A stretch of DNA of 64,000 bases from assembly GCA_964034945.1 (NCBI GenBank), contig OZ035962.1, forward strand, positions 85,271,942 through 85,335,941, given 5' to 3'. Shown here in pieces: positions 21,727 through 33,269 of the stretch. Both the position numbers and the translations under genes were made by a program. This stretch comes from Chrysopilus asiliformis (taxonomy: Eukaryota > Arthropoda > Insecta > Diptera > Rhagionidae). The notes beneath the pieces are model-generated. The model saw only the letters and a list, made by a program, of their open reading frames with translations. It ran no database searches and was not told where the DNA came from. Every line of letters begins with the position of its first letter. The first letter of the stretch is position 1.

Positions 21727-23082
21727 GGGCCGTATTCTATAACGAAAATTTTATCATTTTATGTTATGTTATGTCTTAAAATCACATAATTACCTCGATT
21801 GGTATTCTGTAAGGACAATTTCATTTTATGTTACGCGCTATAACATAAAATTTTTCCTGTTATGACTCATAACATAAATGCTCCTAGATAGTACCTTTTA
21901 TAATCATTTTATCATCTTTTATGCCATTTGACATTTGAAGTGTGACGTTTCACGAGTGAAATTTCAAATCTATATATATAAAAATGGATGTTTGTCTGGT
22001 TTCTGTCTGTCTGTTTGAGATTACAAAACTCAAAAACTACTGGACCGATTTTTACGCGGTTTTTTGCAAAATAAACTGCGTTGCCAGGAGCAGGTTTTTA
22101 GCTATGTTAGATCTTAAAAATTCGTAACGGAAGCTCCTGTAAGAATAACGCAAATGTCCTTTTTCTCATTTTGTTTCCGAAAAACTGATTTTAGGGGGTT
22201 TTCGTGGTCGCTGACCATGAGTTGGATGTTGGAATTTCAAAATTCTAAACGGGAGATCCTGTAAGGATAACGAAAATTTCTTTTTTCTAATTTTTCTCGA
22301 AAAAAATTGCATTAAGGGCTTTTCGGGGTCGCTGATTACGAATCCAGCGTTTCAATTTCAATAACTCTAATGAAAGGTCCTGTAAGGATTACGTTGATAT
22401 GTAAAAAAATTGATTTTTGTGACTAGGCTTTTCAGTCGAAATTTATACTAAAATAAAAACGCTGGTTTTTACCTTTTTTGCTACTCTACGAAATATTTCG
22501 TATTAGTGTTCAAACCTTGACCATTTAACTAACAATAAAATTGTTTCGGTAAACTGTTTACTTCTGTTCATAAATGTTAAAGATTTTGTATCAATTAACT
22601 ATATAGCTCCTGAAGATGGTGAAATAAATTTACCGAAACCTAGATCGGCAAAAAAGTTAAAAACCAGCGTTTTTATTTTAATATAAATTTCGACCGAAAA
22701 GCCTAGTTATACAATCACAAAAATAATTATAAAATAACGGTCAACAACAAAAACAAAGTAAAAAATGGATGTTGGTATCATTTTTGTCTGACATTTAGTC
22801 GGATTATTTAGCTTTCTCCGCAAAAAAATCTTTAAAGAAAACAAAACTTTGAATTTTTTTTACTGTCACTCGACCAGCTGTTCAAAAAGTAATAGAATTC
22901 ACACCGAAATGTACTAAATCTTTTATGTTAAAGGTTCGTAAAATGAACGATAAAATTATTTTATTCAACCCTTACAGAATACGAATTTTTGTAAAATTTT
23001 ATTTTCATTTTATGAAGAGAAAATTTTATCATCATAACATAACATAAAATGTAATTTTATGGAAAATTACAGAATACGGCCC
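21727..23082. mobile_element. TIR element ending GGGCCGTATTCT, PIF/Harbinger-like, with nested insertion
   Basis: The ends are inverted: GGGCCGTATTCTATAA at the left and its near-complement at the right (23067-23082). Both have inner ATAACATAACATAAAATG-type sequence, and the flanks show a 3-bp direct repeat ATT (21724-21726 and 23083-23085). A 3-bp duplication and GGGCC ends fit PIF/Harbinger MITEs. Inside, from about 21971, a TCTATATATATAAAAATGG start and copies of repeat family E occupy most of the length. This looks like another element (possibly Helitron-like) inserted into the first. No transposase frame was seen. Confidence 0.6.
22060..22420 (+). repeat. Dispersed tandem-module family E, copy 1
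   Basis: Three successive modules of about 110-120 bp each contain CCTGTAAGGATWACG, a TTTTTCTMATTTT block, and GGGTCGCTGA. The same module recurs at 29050-29190 (reversed), 47130-47290 and 50330-51000. Confidence 0.65.
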
Positions 23083-23089
23083 ATTATAT

Positions 23090-25485
23090 TGCTATTATAG
23101 TATTTTATTTGAAATTTTAATTTTATTTTAATTTTAAATACCTTTTAAAATTTATGTGTCGAAAATTTTTCTTTGTCCATCCCAAGATTTGAACGCAAAC
23201 CTCCAGAATTGCTGGGAAGTTGACGCCAATCGACGAACTTTAGCTAAACGTGAATAGCCTTTACCGCGAAATTCACTACAGTTCTAATTTTTAGCAAATG
23301 CAACTACATATGTCAGACTTGCTTAAAATCCTGTTATTAAGCTATGAAAATATCATAATTTATTTGAGAAAGAGCTATTTATAAAGCCAACGTTGCTTCA
23401 AAAATTAGCAAAGGGCATAGGCCAGTAAGCATGTGTGGATCATCACGGAATGGTCCCATATTTTCAGCAGATGTAGGCAATAGTGATTAGAAACGTTTTT
23501 TTTTTGACAAATATCATCTGCGTATCCCATCTATTGCGGGTGGAAGGGGGGTTTATAGCGAAATCTTTAATCTGGCTTTCTTCGAAAACGGCTGGACCGA
23601 TTTTTTCGAAAAAAAATATATGCTGTAGGGACCAATGAGGAAGTATTGTAAAAAATTGAACAAAAAAAATTGCGAATTTTTTTTTTTAATTTTTCAATTT
23701 ATTTTTCAATATGACGCCTATTTTACACACCTCCAATTTTTTGTGTAAAAACTCTTCCAATAGGTTCCTTTAACATATATTTTTTTTTTTTCAAAATTTT
23801 CAAAGAGGTACCACCAGGTACGGTTTTCGTCCATGACGGGTTTCTTGGAGTGTAAATTTTATAGACAACTCAAATTTCACATCCACTAAATTGTATTTCA
23901 CAAAATTTTCAAAAGATTATTATATGATTTTGCACAATTATTCTTCATTAATTCATTTGAGTGCAAAAAACGGAAAACTCAAAATAAACAACCGAAATGA
24001 CTCTGCAAAATAAGTTTCTTACAAAAATCCTTATCCTTTACTCATGATTTTATTGCGCATTTAAGATTTTTTTCTTGTATAAATGCATCCCTTTGAATCC
24101 GAAATCAAGTCTTTTGACTTGCTAGAAGTGAGTATTTTGAGAAAAAGGATAAATTCTACATCGACCACAAAGTAATTTATTATCCAAGGATCTGATAGAA
24201 AAATAAAAATGCGATTCTCACACTTTTGTAACTCGTAAAGGAATTCGTGATGGCTTTCGACAAGATTTATCTGTTCGGTGCTAGTGGAATATCCTTTCTC
24301 CTTATTTGTCTATATTTCATTTATTCCGAAACGAACAACACATAAAAATGGCATCCTTTTGAATTGCAATTCGATGTTTACATTTCCAAGGATTTTTCGA
24401 GAAATCGTTTCCCTTTCCCGTTCAATTGAATTTCGGGGTAAATGCATTAGAAGGCATCAAATAACAGAAAGAAGACCAGGAAGGGTCACTTGAATGCAAC
24501 TCCAGATAACAAAAGAAAATTCAGGCAATGGACATCAAGATATGGAGAGGAATATCGCATATGGGCAGGATATTATCGACAATTGCATCAGTGTTGTGTT
24601 AGTTTTATGCAAAATGCAAAGAAAAAAAAACATCCCGGACAAAAGATACAAAACAACGTAAGGCTCTCGATTGGTATCAGTTATTTTTTTTTCTTCTCTT
24701 GTATGCCAAGAATTTGAAATGCAATCTTACAGATTTTTTCACTTCATGTTCATGAAAAACGAAACGTCTTTTCTTATTGCAATCCTTTTTCAAGACACTG
24801 TGATAAAGTGCTGTCCGGGTGACATGTCTTGTATGTTACGGAAATTGATTTGTAGTTTTCGGTCGATGGTCAAGCAAGAATATTGAAAGGAATTCTTCAC
24901 AAAAAGTGAAAAAAAAAATCAATTATCGCACATGTGTGAGTTGTTTTTAAGAAAAAAGGGTATTCTGTTAAGGATCCACATATCCTAACATCGACATTAT
25001 TTCGTCTTCTGTCTGCCTAGGCCGATCGTAATGAGGATCCTTTTTTGTCACAAATTCGACATGGAAATGATTGCGTCTTTAGAATTCAAACCTCATATCG
25101 TGCAGAAACCGTAAACCGTTTGCATTATCCTTTGAAGGAAGAAAAAAAAACGTTTCTTAACTTTTCAAATGTCTGTTTCTTATGGCCCATAAATTATCCT
25201 TTCATGAGCGGGAGTAGCACATATTGACCGGAGAAAAAAAAATGTGAAAAAAAACCAGAGCAAAAGTCATTAAAACCCGAGCAAATGGAAAAAGGATTAA
25301 GGAAATTATTTACGACAATTTTCGAATTTTGGATTTCATGGAAGCGTACCACGACCTTTGAATTGCGACCGAATTTTTTGTATTGAAAATGTCTCAAATG
25401 ACGGTTTCGAATGTGGACACAAAAACGTATTTTTACTTTCTTATACGAAGTTTAACAAAAGTATTGTATTTATGAAAAATTTCGA
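23090..25485. other. Gene-poor stretch
   Basis: AT-rich DNA. A 'GGCTGGACCGATTTTTTCGA' phrase at 23588-23612 is the kind found in LINE 3' tails. Nothing else could be assigned. Confidence 0.4.
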
Positions 25486-25499
25486 CCTCCTTTTTTTGC

Positions 25500-25959
25500 C
25501 AGTGTTGTTCCTCTACGCGTAGACTTTAATTGTTTACACTTCAGTGTAGACAATAGCGTAGACTATAGATTTGGGGTAGACAATGTCGACTTTGCGTAGA
25601 CAATGTAGAGTTTCTCATAACTATCAAAACAAAGTGAGTCATATATCTAATACAATACTATATAGGAAATGACCAATTACAAGAAATGGCGAAGCGCTGG
25701 TGTTCTTAAAGAGTTAAATTTATATGAAAACACGCTAACTGGGTTCCTCACAGCATTTGGCGATTGCTTCCTGGAAATTGTACTTTATTATGTTAAAATT
25801 AATTGAAGAGAATGAGATTTTAAAACTAAATCAGCTATCCTTTATTTTATTGATTGTCTACATTGTCTACGCGTAGAGAATAGACCATTGTCTACAGTAA
25901 TAGTCTACGCGTCAACAATGGTGTAGTCTACATCACGTAGACTACGCGGCACAACACTG
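25500..25959. mobile_element. hAT-type MITE, 460 bp, perfect 8-bp target duplication
   Basis: The element starts CAGTGTTGTTCC and ends GGCACAACACTG, a typical hAT terminal inverted repeat. It is flanked by identical 8-bp direct repeats TTTTTTGC (25492-25499 and 25960-25967). Subterminal regions on both sides are packed with GTAGACAATG and with the palindrome CTACGCGTAG in both orientations, likely transposase-binding repeats. The interior is AT-rich without a transposase frame. Confidence 0.9.
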
Positions 25960-26029
25960 TTTTTTGCCCAAAAAACATTTGCCGAGCAGTCCTGAGTCGA
26001 CTGGAGCATTATTACAAAAATTTCTTTCT

Positions 26030-26500
26030 GCACTCAAAAGAATATAAAAAGAATAACCTCGTTTCTATTGACAAATTTTTTTTTGTTGAATCTCAACAAT
26101 TTCTTTTTGTTAAATTCATAAAAGAATTGTTTTAAAAACAAAAATTTATAAAAATAACAATTTTTTTGTCATTTTGACAAATTAGGCACTGTTAATTTTA
26201 CAATTGTTTTATTGATTTAACAAAAAAATCATTTTTAAGTTTATTTTTGTTAAAATAACAATTTTTTTGTTGAACAAAGATTTCCTACCAAAAATATTTG
26301 TTTTAATTGACAATTTTTTCGTGATTTTAATAAAAATTTGGTTAATTTAACAACAAAAGGGAAATTTATTCCTCTGTAAGTGAAGAAATTGGTCATATAC
26401 TTCACTTACCGAGGAATAAATTTCCCTTTGTTAATTTAACAAAATCGTTTTGTTAATTTAACATAATTTGGTTGGTTTAACAATGAATTTCTTTCTCATT
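26030..26500. repeat. Dispersed repeat family D, copy 1, with a 27-bp-arm hairpin
   Basis: The stretch is dense in TTAATTTAACAAAA and its complement and shares long phrases with 29850-30085: GAGGAATAAATTTC, GTTAATTTAACAAAAT, GGTTTAACAATGA. Within it, 26359-26385 and 26400-26426 form an almost perfect inverted repeat (arm core GGGAAATTTATTCCTC, loop 14 bp). That repeat is absent from copy 2, which has only one arm. Confidence 0.65.
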
Positions 26501-26509
26501 ATTTCCAAA

Positions 26510-29045
26510 ATGTTTAAAAAAAGTTTAAAAAGTTTGGGAGACAGAATAATAAGGCACGAAAAAGAGATTGCGCTAGATTCCTTAAAAAAGGATAACGCGA
26601 ATTTCACTTTTTCAACTTCTTTCTGCGAAAAATTATCATAAGAGGTTTTAGAAGTCGCTTTTAGAAGTCGCACGAATTTCACGTCAATATTCTGAATTTT
26701 TACCCGAATGTCTTGGAAGGATAACATTTTTCTTTTTAAAGCGTGGTTAAGGGAGTAATTTTGGGACATTTTCCCGTTTCTATAACTAAGATTTCGCGTT
26801 CACACTGGAACTAGTCAGGTTGTACGCGAAATATTTTGTATATAAACGGGAAAAAATCTTAAAACATAAAATACTTTAACCTAACTATAAAGGTTCCAAA
26901 TTCTAGTATTCCAATAAAAAATTCTCAACATTAAATTGAAAGCATCTGTTTTGATTTTTGTACGAAATAGAAAAAAACGTTACAAGAAAAACATGGCAAA
27001 CGGCCTGATGCCAATGAAAAATATTTTCCTTTTAATTTAATTTTAAAAATCAAAATATTTCTTTCACCTCATCAATAACTTTGATCTTGCATTCGTTCGG
27101 AAACGTATCTCACAGCCATATTTGCTGGAAAGGAATTTCAAAAATGTCCAAATGCAATTTCCGTGCATATTAAAAAAACAACTGAAATATTTTCTAATGT
27201 CGTTACATCAGAAGATGTACCGAAAATCAGGACACATGTTTCGATTTTTCTGAACTTCCTTGTTACGACTATCTCTGCCTGAAACGGACTTTGCATATTA
27301 GATGAAATACCACTTTAACCGAATGTTCTAATAATCCTGTCGAACATATGTAATTCATCTTCCTACTTTGACACATTAATATCCTTCATCTGAGCCCAAC
27401 CGTATCGGTTTCACACCGATCCCGAATATCCTTACGGGCGAGAGCAGTGAAAAGGTGCACATCGAGTTGTTAGTCAGTGTACAGGCCATCATAATATAAT
27501 AATTTCAGGCTCATGTGATTTTAATGAATTTTCATAGGAAGATGACAACTAATGGTAGTCGACATAAACTCACATATACGAATAGTTCTTCGGGGTGCTT
27601 CCTCATGCTTGCGGATCATTATGGCCCTTTAATGCCCTTGGGCCAAGTCCAAGTCCAAGTCGTTGTGAGAAGAGTCGTATTTTGAACTCGTCCGCATAAA
27701 ACTCATCCATTTGCGTACTACACTTTATTGTTGGATGCGGGAGGAAGTGAGGGGAACGATGGATTGAACATAAAACAACATCCTACACGTTGTTCTAACG
27801 GACCTGCGAGTATTCTGTATATTAAGAGATCCTCACAGCCATCCAAATGTAGTGGGAAACTTTTTAGCTGGAAACGTCCTCGAGTCCTGTTTTAGTCAAA
27901 AAGGGAGGATGAGTTTCCTGTTTTTCATGTGGTTACCAAAGGAGTTCCATTTTATGATAAATTACGCAAGAAAAAGATCCGTCATATGTGATTTATGACG
28001 TCCACTAGAGACAACGAAAGATACGAAGGAACGATGGACCGACAATGGCCACTTCTTCGATAATCAACCGCATATACATACCTACTTTTATCTGTGCAAA
28101 GGATATCAAAACCCATTGGCCAGGATCCCGGTTGGAAAATGAACAGCAAAAACCGAACTAGCACATAAAAACAACAAGAATAAAAATAAGAAAACTAAAT
28201 TGAAGCTGGAAAAGCTGCTCCTATACGAGAGTACTTTCGTGGGAAAACTAAAATCGAGAAAAACAAATCCACCCCTTCCCTTCCCCCGCAACTAAAAAGA
28301 AACCATCAGCAAAATAACTGGGCATCTCCCTTCCCCCCTGAATGAAGGTCGAGTACTTTTATATTTTCTTGTTCCTAATTTTCTCCTTTCGACGGATTTT
28401 CATTTGATGTTGACAAAAGTCCTGAAGCGTTTTGTTTTGTTTCCTCGGTAAAGCCAAGGATATAAAATAGTCATGGAATGAGCGAAAAATATTCGACACA
28501 ACACTATCCATGGCAAATTGTCCTAAAGACTGTTGAACTGATCTCATCTAACGTACATACGCCTTAATTAACGGGCCGAGACAAGCCACAGTGTAATCCT
28601 TGAAATCCTTTTCTTATGAGGCAATCAAGTTCCTGTTGATTTCGCTCGGCCAATTCAGGATTCAACTACAGGCCCATCTATTTCCACGGAAAATATTTTT
28701 TGTTTGGACTTAAGTTATCTCATGTTAAAAGGGCAGGTTGGAGGGAGTGTGACATGTCTTGGCGTTGAAAAGCATGAGATACCAAAAAACTTAGCCGCAG
28801 GATTTTCAATAATCCAAGAATTAGAATTTTCCATTAACCGCTAAAAGATACTGTGTGTCTGGACATTAATTTATTTATTTTGGAATAAAAAAATAGTTTT
28901 GAGCAGATCACAGAAGAATTTTATAGAATTGTTAGATCCAGAGTAACGAGTACAGGAATTTTTTGTGACTATCCCGAAAATAGTACGATTTATTGTCAAA
29001 TTTTGATTTATTGTTGTGTTTGATAATAGTAAATTATAAAACATT
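26510..29045. other. Gene-poor stretch
   Basis: No supported gene. 26575-26640 carries a degraded family E phrase (AAAAGGATAACGCGAATTTC). Near 27638-27662 there is a short (CCAAGT)n run. Confidence 0.4.
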
Positions 29046-29049
29046 ATCT

Positions 29050-29190
29050 TTACAGCGCTATCCTTACAGGAGCTTCGGGTAAAAGTTTTAAAATTTTAAG
29101 ACAAGATTAGTGGCCAGCGATTCCAAACCCCTCCTAATTGATAAGTTTTCCGAGAAAACAATTAAAAAAGGATATTCGCGGCGTTCTTAT
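29050..29190 (-). repeat. Dispersed family E, copy 2 (reversed), interrupted by a MITE
   Basis: Read on the minus strand it contains GAATATCC, TTTTCTCGGAAAAC, GGAATCGCTGGCCAC and CTCCTGTAAGGATAGCG, the family E order. The following TA-flanked MITE interrupts it, and family-like sequence resumes after 29465. Confidence 0.55.
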
Positions 29191-29191
29191 A

Positions 29192-29463
29192 CACTCAGAA
29201 AAATGGAGGCTAACTCGACGACCTACATACGGCGTAATTGGCCTGGGGCAGGCGCGCGTTCGCCTGCATGTGGGCAAGTAAAACTGAGTTGACCTGTGGT
29301 CGGAGAAATTCTGAAATTAAGCCACCAGCAGGTGAAGTAGGGCATTGGGAGTTGCACGAGTTGACCTTAGATATGTTAACTCTGACCGCTAGCTGGCTTA
29401 CAGACACCTCTGTAAGGTCAGAGTTAACCTGACAAAAAGTTGACTTGGACATTTTTCTGAGTG
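29192..29463. mobile_element. TA-flanked MITE, 272 bp, TIR CACTCAGAAAAATG
   Basis: Perfect 14-bp terminal inverted repeats, CACTCAGAAAAATG at the left and its complement at the right, are bounded by TA on both sides (29190-29191, 29464-29465). This is the Tc1/mariner signature. An inner hairpin GTTAACTCTGACC / GGTCAGAGTTAAC lies at 29377-29430. No coding capacity. Base composition is GC-richer than the surroundings. Confidence 0.8.
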
Positions 29464-29849
29464 TACCACCTTAACGAATTTCCCTGAAGATGGAACCCAG
29501 CGCCACCGCTTTTCGTTCCTGAAAACCTTTTGGAAAAATTTATAAGAAATTAGAAAACGTTCGTTAGCGTTTTTTAATGACCGACTAAGTTATATGGCAG
29601 TGTTTCCCAACCGGGGGTACGTCGACTAGTGCCAGGGTGTACGTGAAATCTGAAAAACAAAACGGCTGCAAATTTTTTTTGAAAAAGTTGTGAGGTGCTG
29701 TAAACAAAAGAATGTGTTGAATCTATATTAATAGTTTTGTTTTGACCACAGAAAATTTTGTTTGACCACAGATTCCACAGTTTTGACCGTAGATTCAATT
29801 TGTTGGTCTGATGAGGTTCAACATTCAATTCTGGGACCGTAATTTAATG

Positions 29850-30085
29850 TTTGCTGTCAAAAATTTTTTATCACATAGGATATTTGTTTCAATTAACAAT
29901 TTTTTTTTTTTTTTTGATTGTAACAAAAATTTGGTTAATTTAATGAATAAAATATAATTTTTTCATTTACCGAGGAATAAATTTCACTTTGTTAATTTAA
30001 CAAAATTATTTTGTTAGTTGATATTGGATTTGGTTAATTTAACAATGATTTTATCAATAAGACCATTTTTTTCTCTGAGTGGGAG
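29850..30085. repeat. Dispersed repeat family D, copy 2
   Basis: Shares ATTTGTTTCAATTAACAATT, TTTACCGAGGAATAAATTTC and GGTTTAACAATGATT with 26280-26490, and ends near TTTTTCTCTGAGTG, a terminal sequence similar to the CACTCAGA ends of the MITE at 29192. Confidence 0.55.
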
Positions 30086-30416
30086 AATGAAAAAACAGGT
30101 TCCAAGGGGTTAAAATTTTAAATAAGTTTAAAATATTTTTGTTAATATACTTACTGTAAATTATTTCTGTTCAATTCTGCGTCAAATTGAAAAGCACGTA
30201 TTCATCTCAAGGCTTAGATTCAACACTTTTTGAGATGCACACCTACTTTTAATGGCTTTTAACGTGTTAAATAATATAGGGTCAGGTAGGCGTTTTGTAG
30301 GAGTAAAAGAATGGTATGGGATGCAAATGAATAATTTTTATTGATTTTCTTACAAAAATGTTGCAGAAAGCGTGGACTTATCATTTTTTTACGTATATTT
30401 TCTTCCAAAATAGGTA

Positions 30417-31344
30417 GGGTCAGGTAGGGTGAAGTGGTCCACGTTTTTATTATTGGCCATAAAATTATCAAAAATTGGAATTTTTGCATGATAAAATCGC
30501 AAGCGCAGGACCTAAGCTAATTTTCTGCATTCACAGATTGCCAACTTTTTGACATTAAATTTAATTTTTAGGCATTTATCGAAAACTTTGATTTTTCTAT
30601 TTTTTTCAAAATGGTAGGGAGAAGTGGTCCACCCTCAAAAACTTTCCAGAAATCGCATAAACATAAAATTAAATGACAAATAAAAGAATAATCATGAAGT
30701 TTGATCAAAAATATGGTTTATTCGAAAGTAACAAATGAGCGTTTGGTCTGTTTTGGTGTTGGTTTCTTCGGTGTAGTTGTAAAGCGTCGTTTTCCGGCGG
30801 GTTGTTCTGCTACTCTAATTCAGCTCGATTTTGGGAGAAGTTATAATCGAGCTTCGCATCCATTTTCGGCCACTAGTTGAAACATTCAAAATAACTCATA
30901 AAAAAACTTGAAAACACAAAATATGACATTGACAGAGTGGACCACTTCACCATACCAAACGTGGACCACTTCTCCCTACCGACGCTATTTTGCGCGGAAT
31001 GACGCTGCTTCAACGATTGTGGAAAAAGTGCAGAAATTCGGTGGATTTACAAAGTTCATAATGTAAACAACATTTTAGATTAATTAGCTTATTGAAATTG
31101 ATGAAGAATTCGTCAAAATGTTGTTGAATGTGAATACTTGCGAAAACTTTCAACAATATTTTTTTTTTGGCACAGGTCTGTGAGAGTGGGTAAATATACG
31201 TCTGCACACTTCAATGACTAATAAAAAACAAGCTGTCATCAAGAGCAACCGATGAGAGTTGCATATTCTGTTCTAATGTCACTATTACTAAAAAAATTGT
31301 GGTGGACCGTTTCTCCCTACGGACCACTTCACCCTACCCGACCC
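30417..31344. mobile_element. TA-flanked TIR element, 928 bp, end GGGTCRGGTAGGGTGAAG
   Basis: The left end GGGTCAGGTAGGGTGAAG and the complement of the right end (GGGTCGGGTAGGGTGAAG...) match over about 24 bp, each flanked by TA (30415-30416, 31345-31346). The motif GTGGTCCAC next to TAGGG(A/T)GAAG recurs inside near 30614-30632, 30934-30980 and 31301-31340, in both orientations. A partial extra copy of the end occurs at 30278-30290. No transposase frame. It is non-autonomous, of Tc1/mariner or unclassified type. Confidence 0.65.
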
Positions 31345-31349
31345 TACTT

Positions 31350-32405
31350 AATGTTTTTTACATTGTTTTTGGTTGTGAATCAGAAATAAAAGCACAAAAA
31401 AGAAAAAAAAACATATTTATCTCGCTTTGATTATTTTTTCCATTCCAGCACATGTTTTTAAAATAAAATGAGTAAGAATGTCTCTTGACGACGTTTTTGG
31501 ATAGATAAAATTTCGTGATTTTGCGACGTAGGTCGAAGTATCGTATATCGAGGCGTTTTGATTGGCATTCACCTTTCACATTGCATGGAAAATTTCTCGG
31601 TTTTCTTATGATTTAGAAAAAGTTTTGTAAATTTTTGCATAAAAAAAGTTTTGCATTAAAATGCAATTTTTGTAAAACAAGAATGAAAAAAAACGAAATA
31701 TTTATCAAATCATACTTTTTCATGCAAGCTGCAATATCGTCAAAACTCAGTGCATGCTAAGATTTTTCTTTCTTGGATCGAAAAGCAACAGAAAACATTG
31801 AGAAAATATATATTTTCCCATAATAGTGACAAGTAAACGTGTATGGTAGGTACTTATTTACTTCTGCTTAATTACCACTAATCACCAGCTGAGTCTTGTT
31901 AATTTATCACAACAAGAGGACTCACTGTCCAACAGACACTCTGGAAGAAAAATGTCCTCCTGTGTTCCCAGGAATTTTACATTAAGGGAAAATCATCGCC
32001 TCACCGCCTGAATAAAGAGGACTAAAATGACAGACGATTTATCCAGTATTTAAACTCTTTGAGGATGTCTTTAATCTTTTGCAATGGAATGGATTATCTT
32101 GATGGGATGGGATTTAATCTTTTTTTTTCATGTGTTTGGATATAGTTGGGATGTAGTTTTCTTCGGGAGTTTTAGTTTTTGAAGAGGAAAATATTTTTGA
32201 AATTACAAAAATATCGTGCTATATTAGGTGTGGGTATGAACTTCATCGCAAGTATAATCCTTTGTTTATGCAAGGATATGAGAACCTGTTTGCAAACAAA
32301 CATATCTCTTCAAGGATTAAATAGACTCGGGATTTTGTAAAAGGATCTTAGAAATATTCATCAGTTATGAGCGGTGGACTCGCTTTTTTAGTTTCTTCTT
32401 CTTAG
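31350..32405. other. Gene-poor stretch
   Basis: Nothing supported on either strand beyond AT-rich sequence. Confidence 0.4.
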
Positions 32406-32409
32406 TTAT

Positions 32410-32915
32410 AGAAGAAAAGTATTGTATTCATGACGGTGGCCGACTCAAGAACGGGCGGCAAATAGAAACTTTCTGATCAATACGAAATCCGTTACAAGAA
32501 AAATGATGAGAATGTCCGTGAATCTGTCTGTCGGTCTGTCGGTCTGTCTGTCGGTCTGTCTGTCTGTCGGTCTGTCTGTCGATCTGTCTGTCGGTCTGTC
32601 TGTATGTATGTCAGTATGTATGTCGATATACCTGTCGGTCTGTCTGTCAGTCTGTATGTCGGTATATCTGTCGGTCTGTTTTTCAGTCTGTCTGTCAGTC
32701 TACCTATGTGTCGAGCTCTCTGTCTGTTAGTCTGTCGGTCTGTTGGTCTGTCCGATGTACGTATCTTAAATAACTTGAGAAGGCGTTGAGATAGGGACTT
32801 GAAATTTTTTTTTTTTTGATGAGTTTTACCAAAATCGCAGTTTTCTGTCAACTTTTGGAAAAGTAACGTTGACTATAACTGGTGCCTCCCATACATTTTT
32901 TTTTCGAAAGTTGTT
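32410..32915 (+). repeat. Dispersed repeat family A, copy 2, with expanded (GTCTGTCG)n microsatellite
   Basis: Same landmarks as the copies at 10515 and 51210. Here the central tract (about 32517-32758) is expanded to some 240 bp of GTCTGTCG/GTATGTCG units. It gives open frames such as SVCLSVCLSVGLSV on the plus strand and TDRQTDRQ on the minus strand, which are simply the microsatellite translated. Confidence 0.8.
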
Positions 32916-32997
32916 TGAGAATTTGTTGAAAATTTTGCGCTTTTGAAAACAAAAACGTACTAGAATTAGCATGCAATCAGACCGTTTCGCACTCGCC

Positions 32998-33268
32998 TTA
33001 ACACGTTGGCTACCAGCCAAAAAAACGTTTACTCCGCTAGTATACACTGGGAAAAAACGCAAAAATCATTTCTGTACTTTGTGAGTCACCGGTGACTCAA
33101 ACTCTTATTTCATTTTTGCACACTGTGAGGCACCGGTGAACATCGAAACTATAGGAATGTATAGTAAGCTCAATTTAACGACTGCACTCAACCATGGAAC
33201 TTGAGAAACTGACGGTAATGACAATAGTGTGTGTACACCGGTAACTCACATGGTAGCCAACGTGTTAA
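32998..33268. mobile_element. TTAA-flanked piggyBac-type MITE, copy 1 (271 bp incl. TTAA)
   Basis: Perfect inverted ends: TTAACACGTTGGCTACCA at the left and its complement at the right, with TTAA as the outermost bases on both sides. It matches, in reverse orientation, the element at 50569-50832 over both outer parts (phrases AAAATCATTTCTGTACTTTG and GAAACTGACGGTAATGACAA). The centres differ, so the two are related but recombined or diverged. Confidence 0.82.
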
Positions 33269-33269
33269 T

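Noticed and set aside
32503..32851. Repetitive proteins (SVCLSVCL / DRQTDRQT)
   Set aside because: Translation of a (GTCTGTCG)n microsatellite inside a dispersed repeat.
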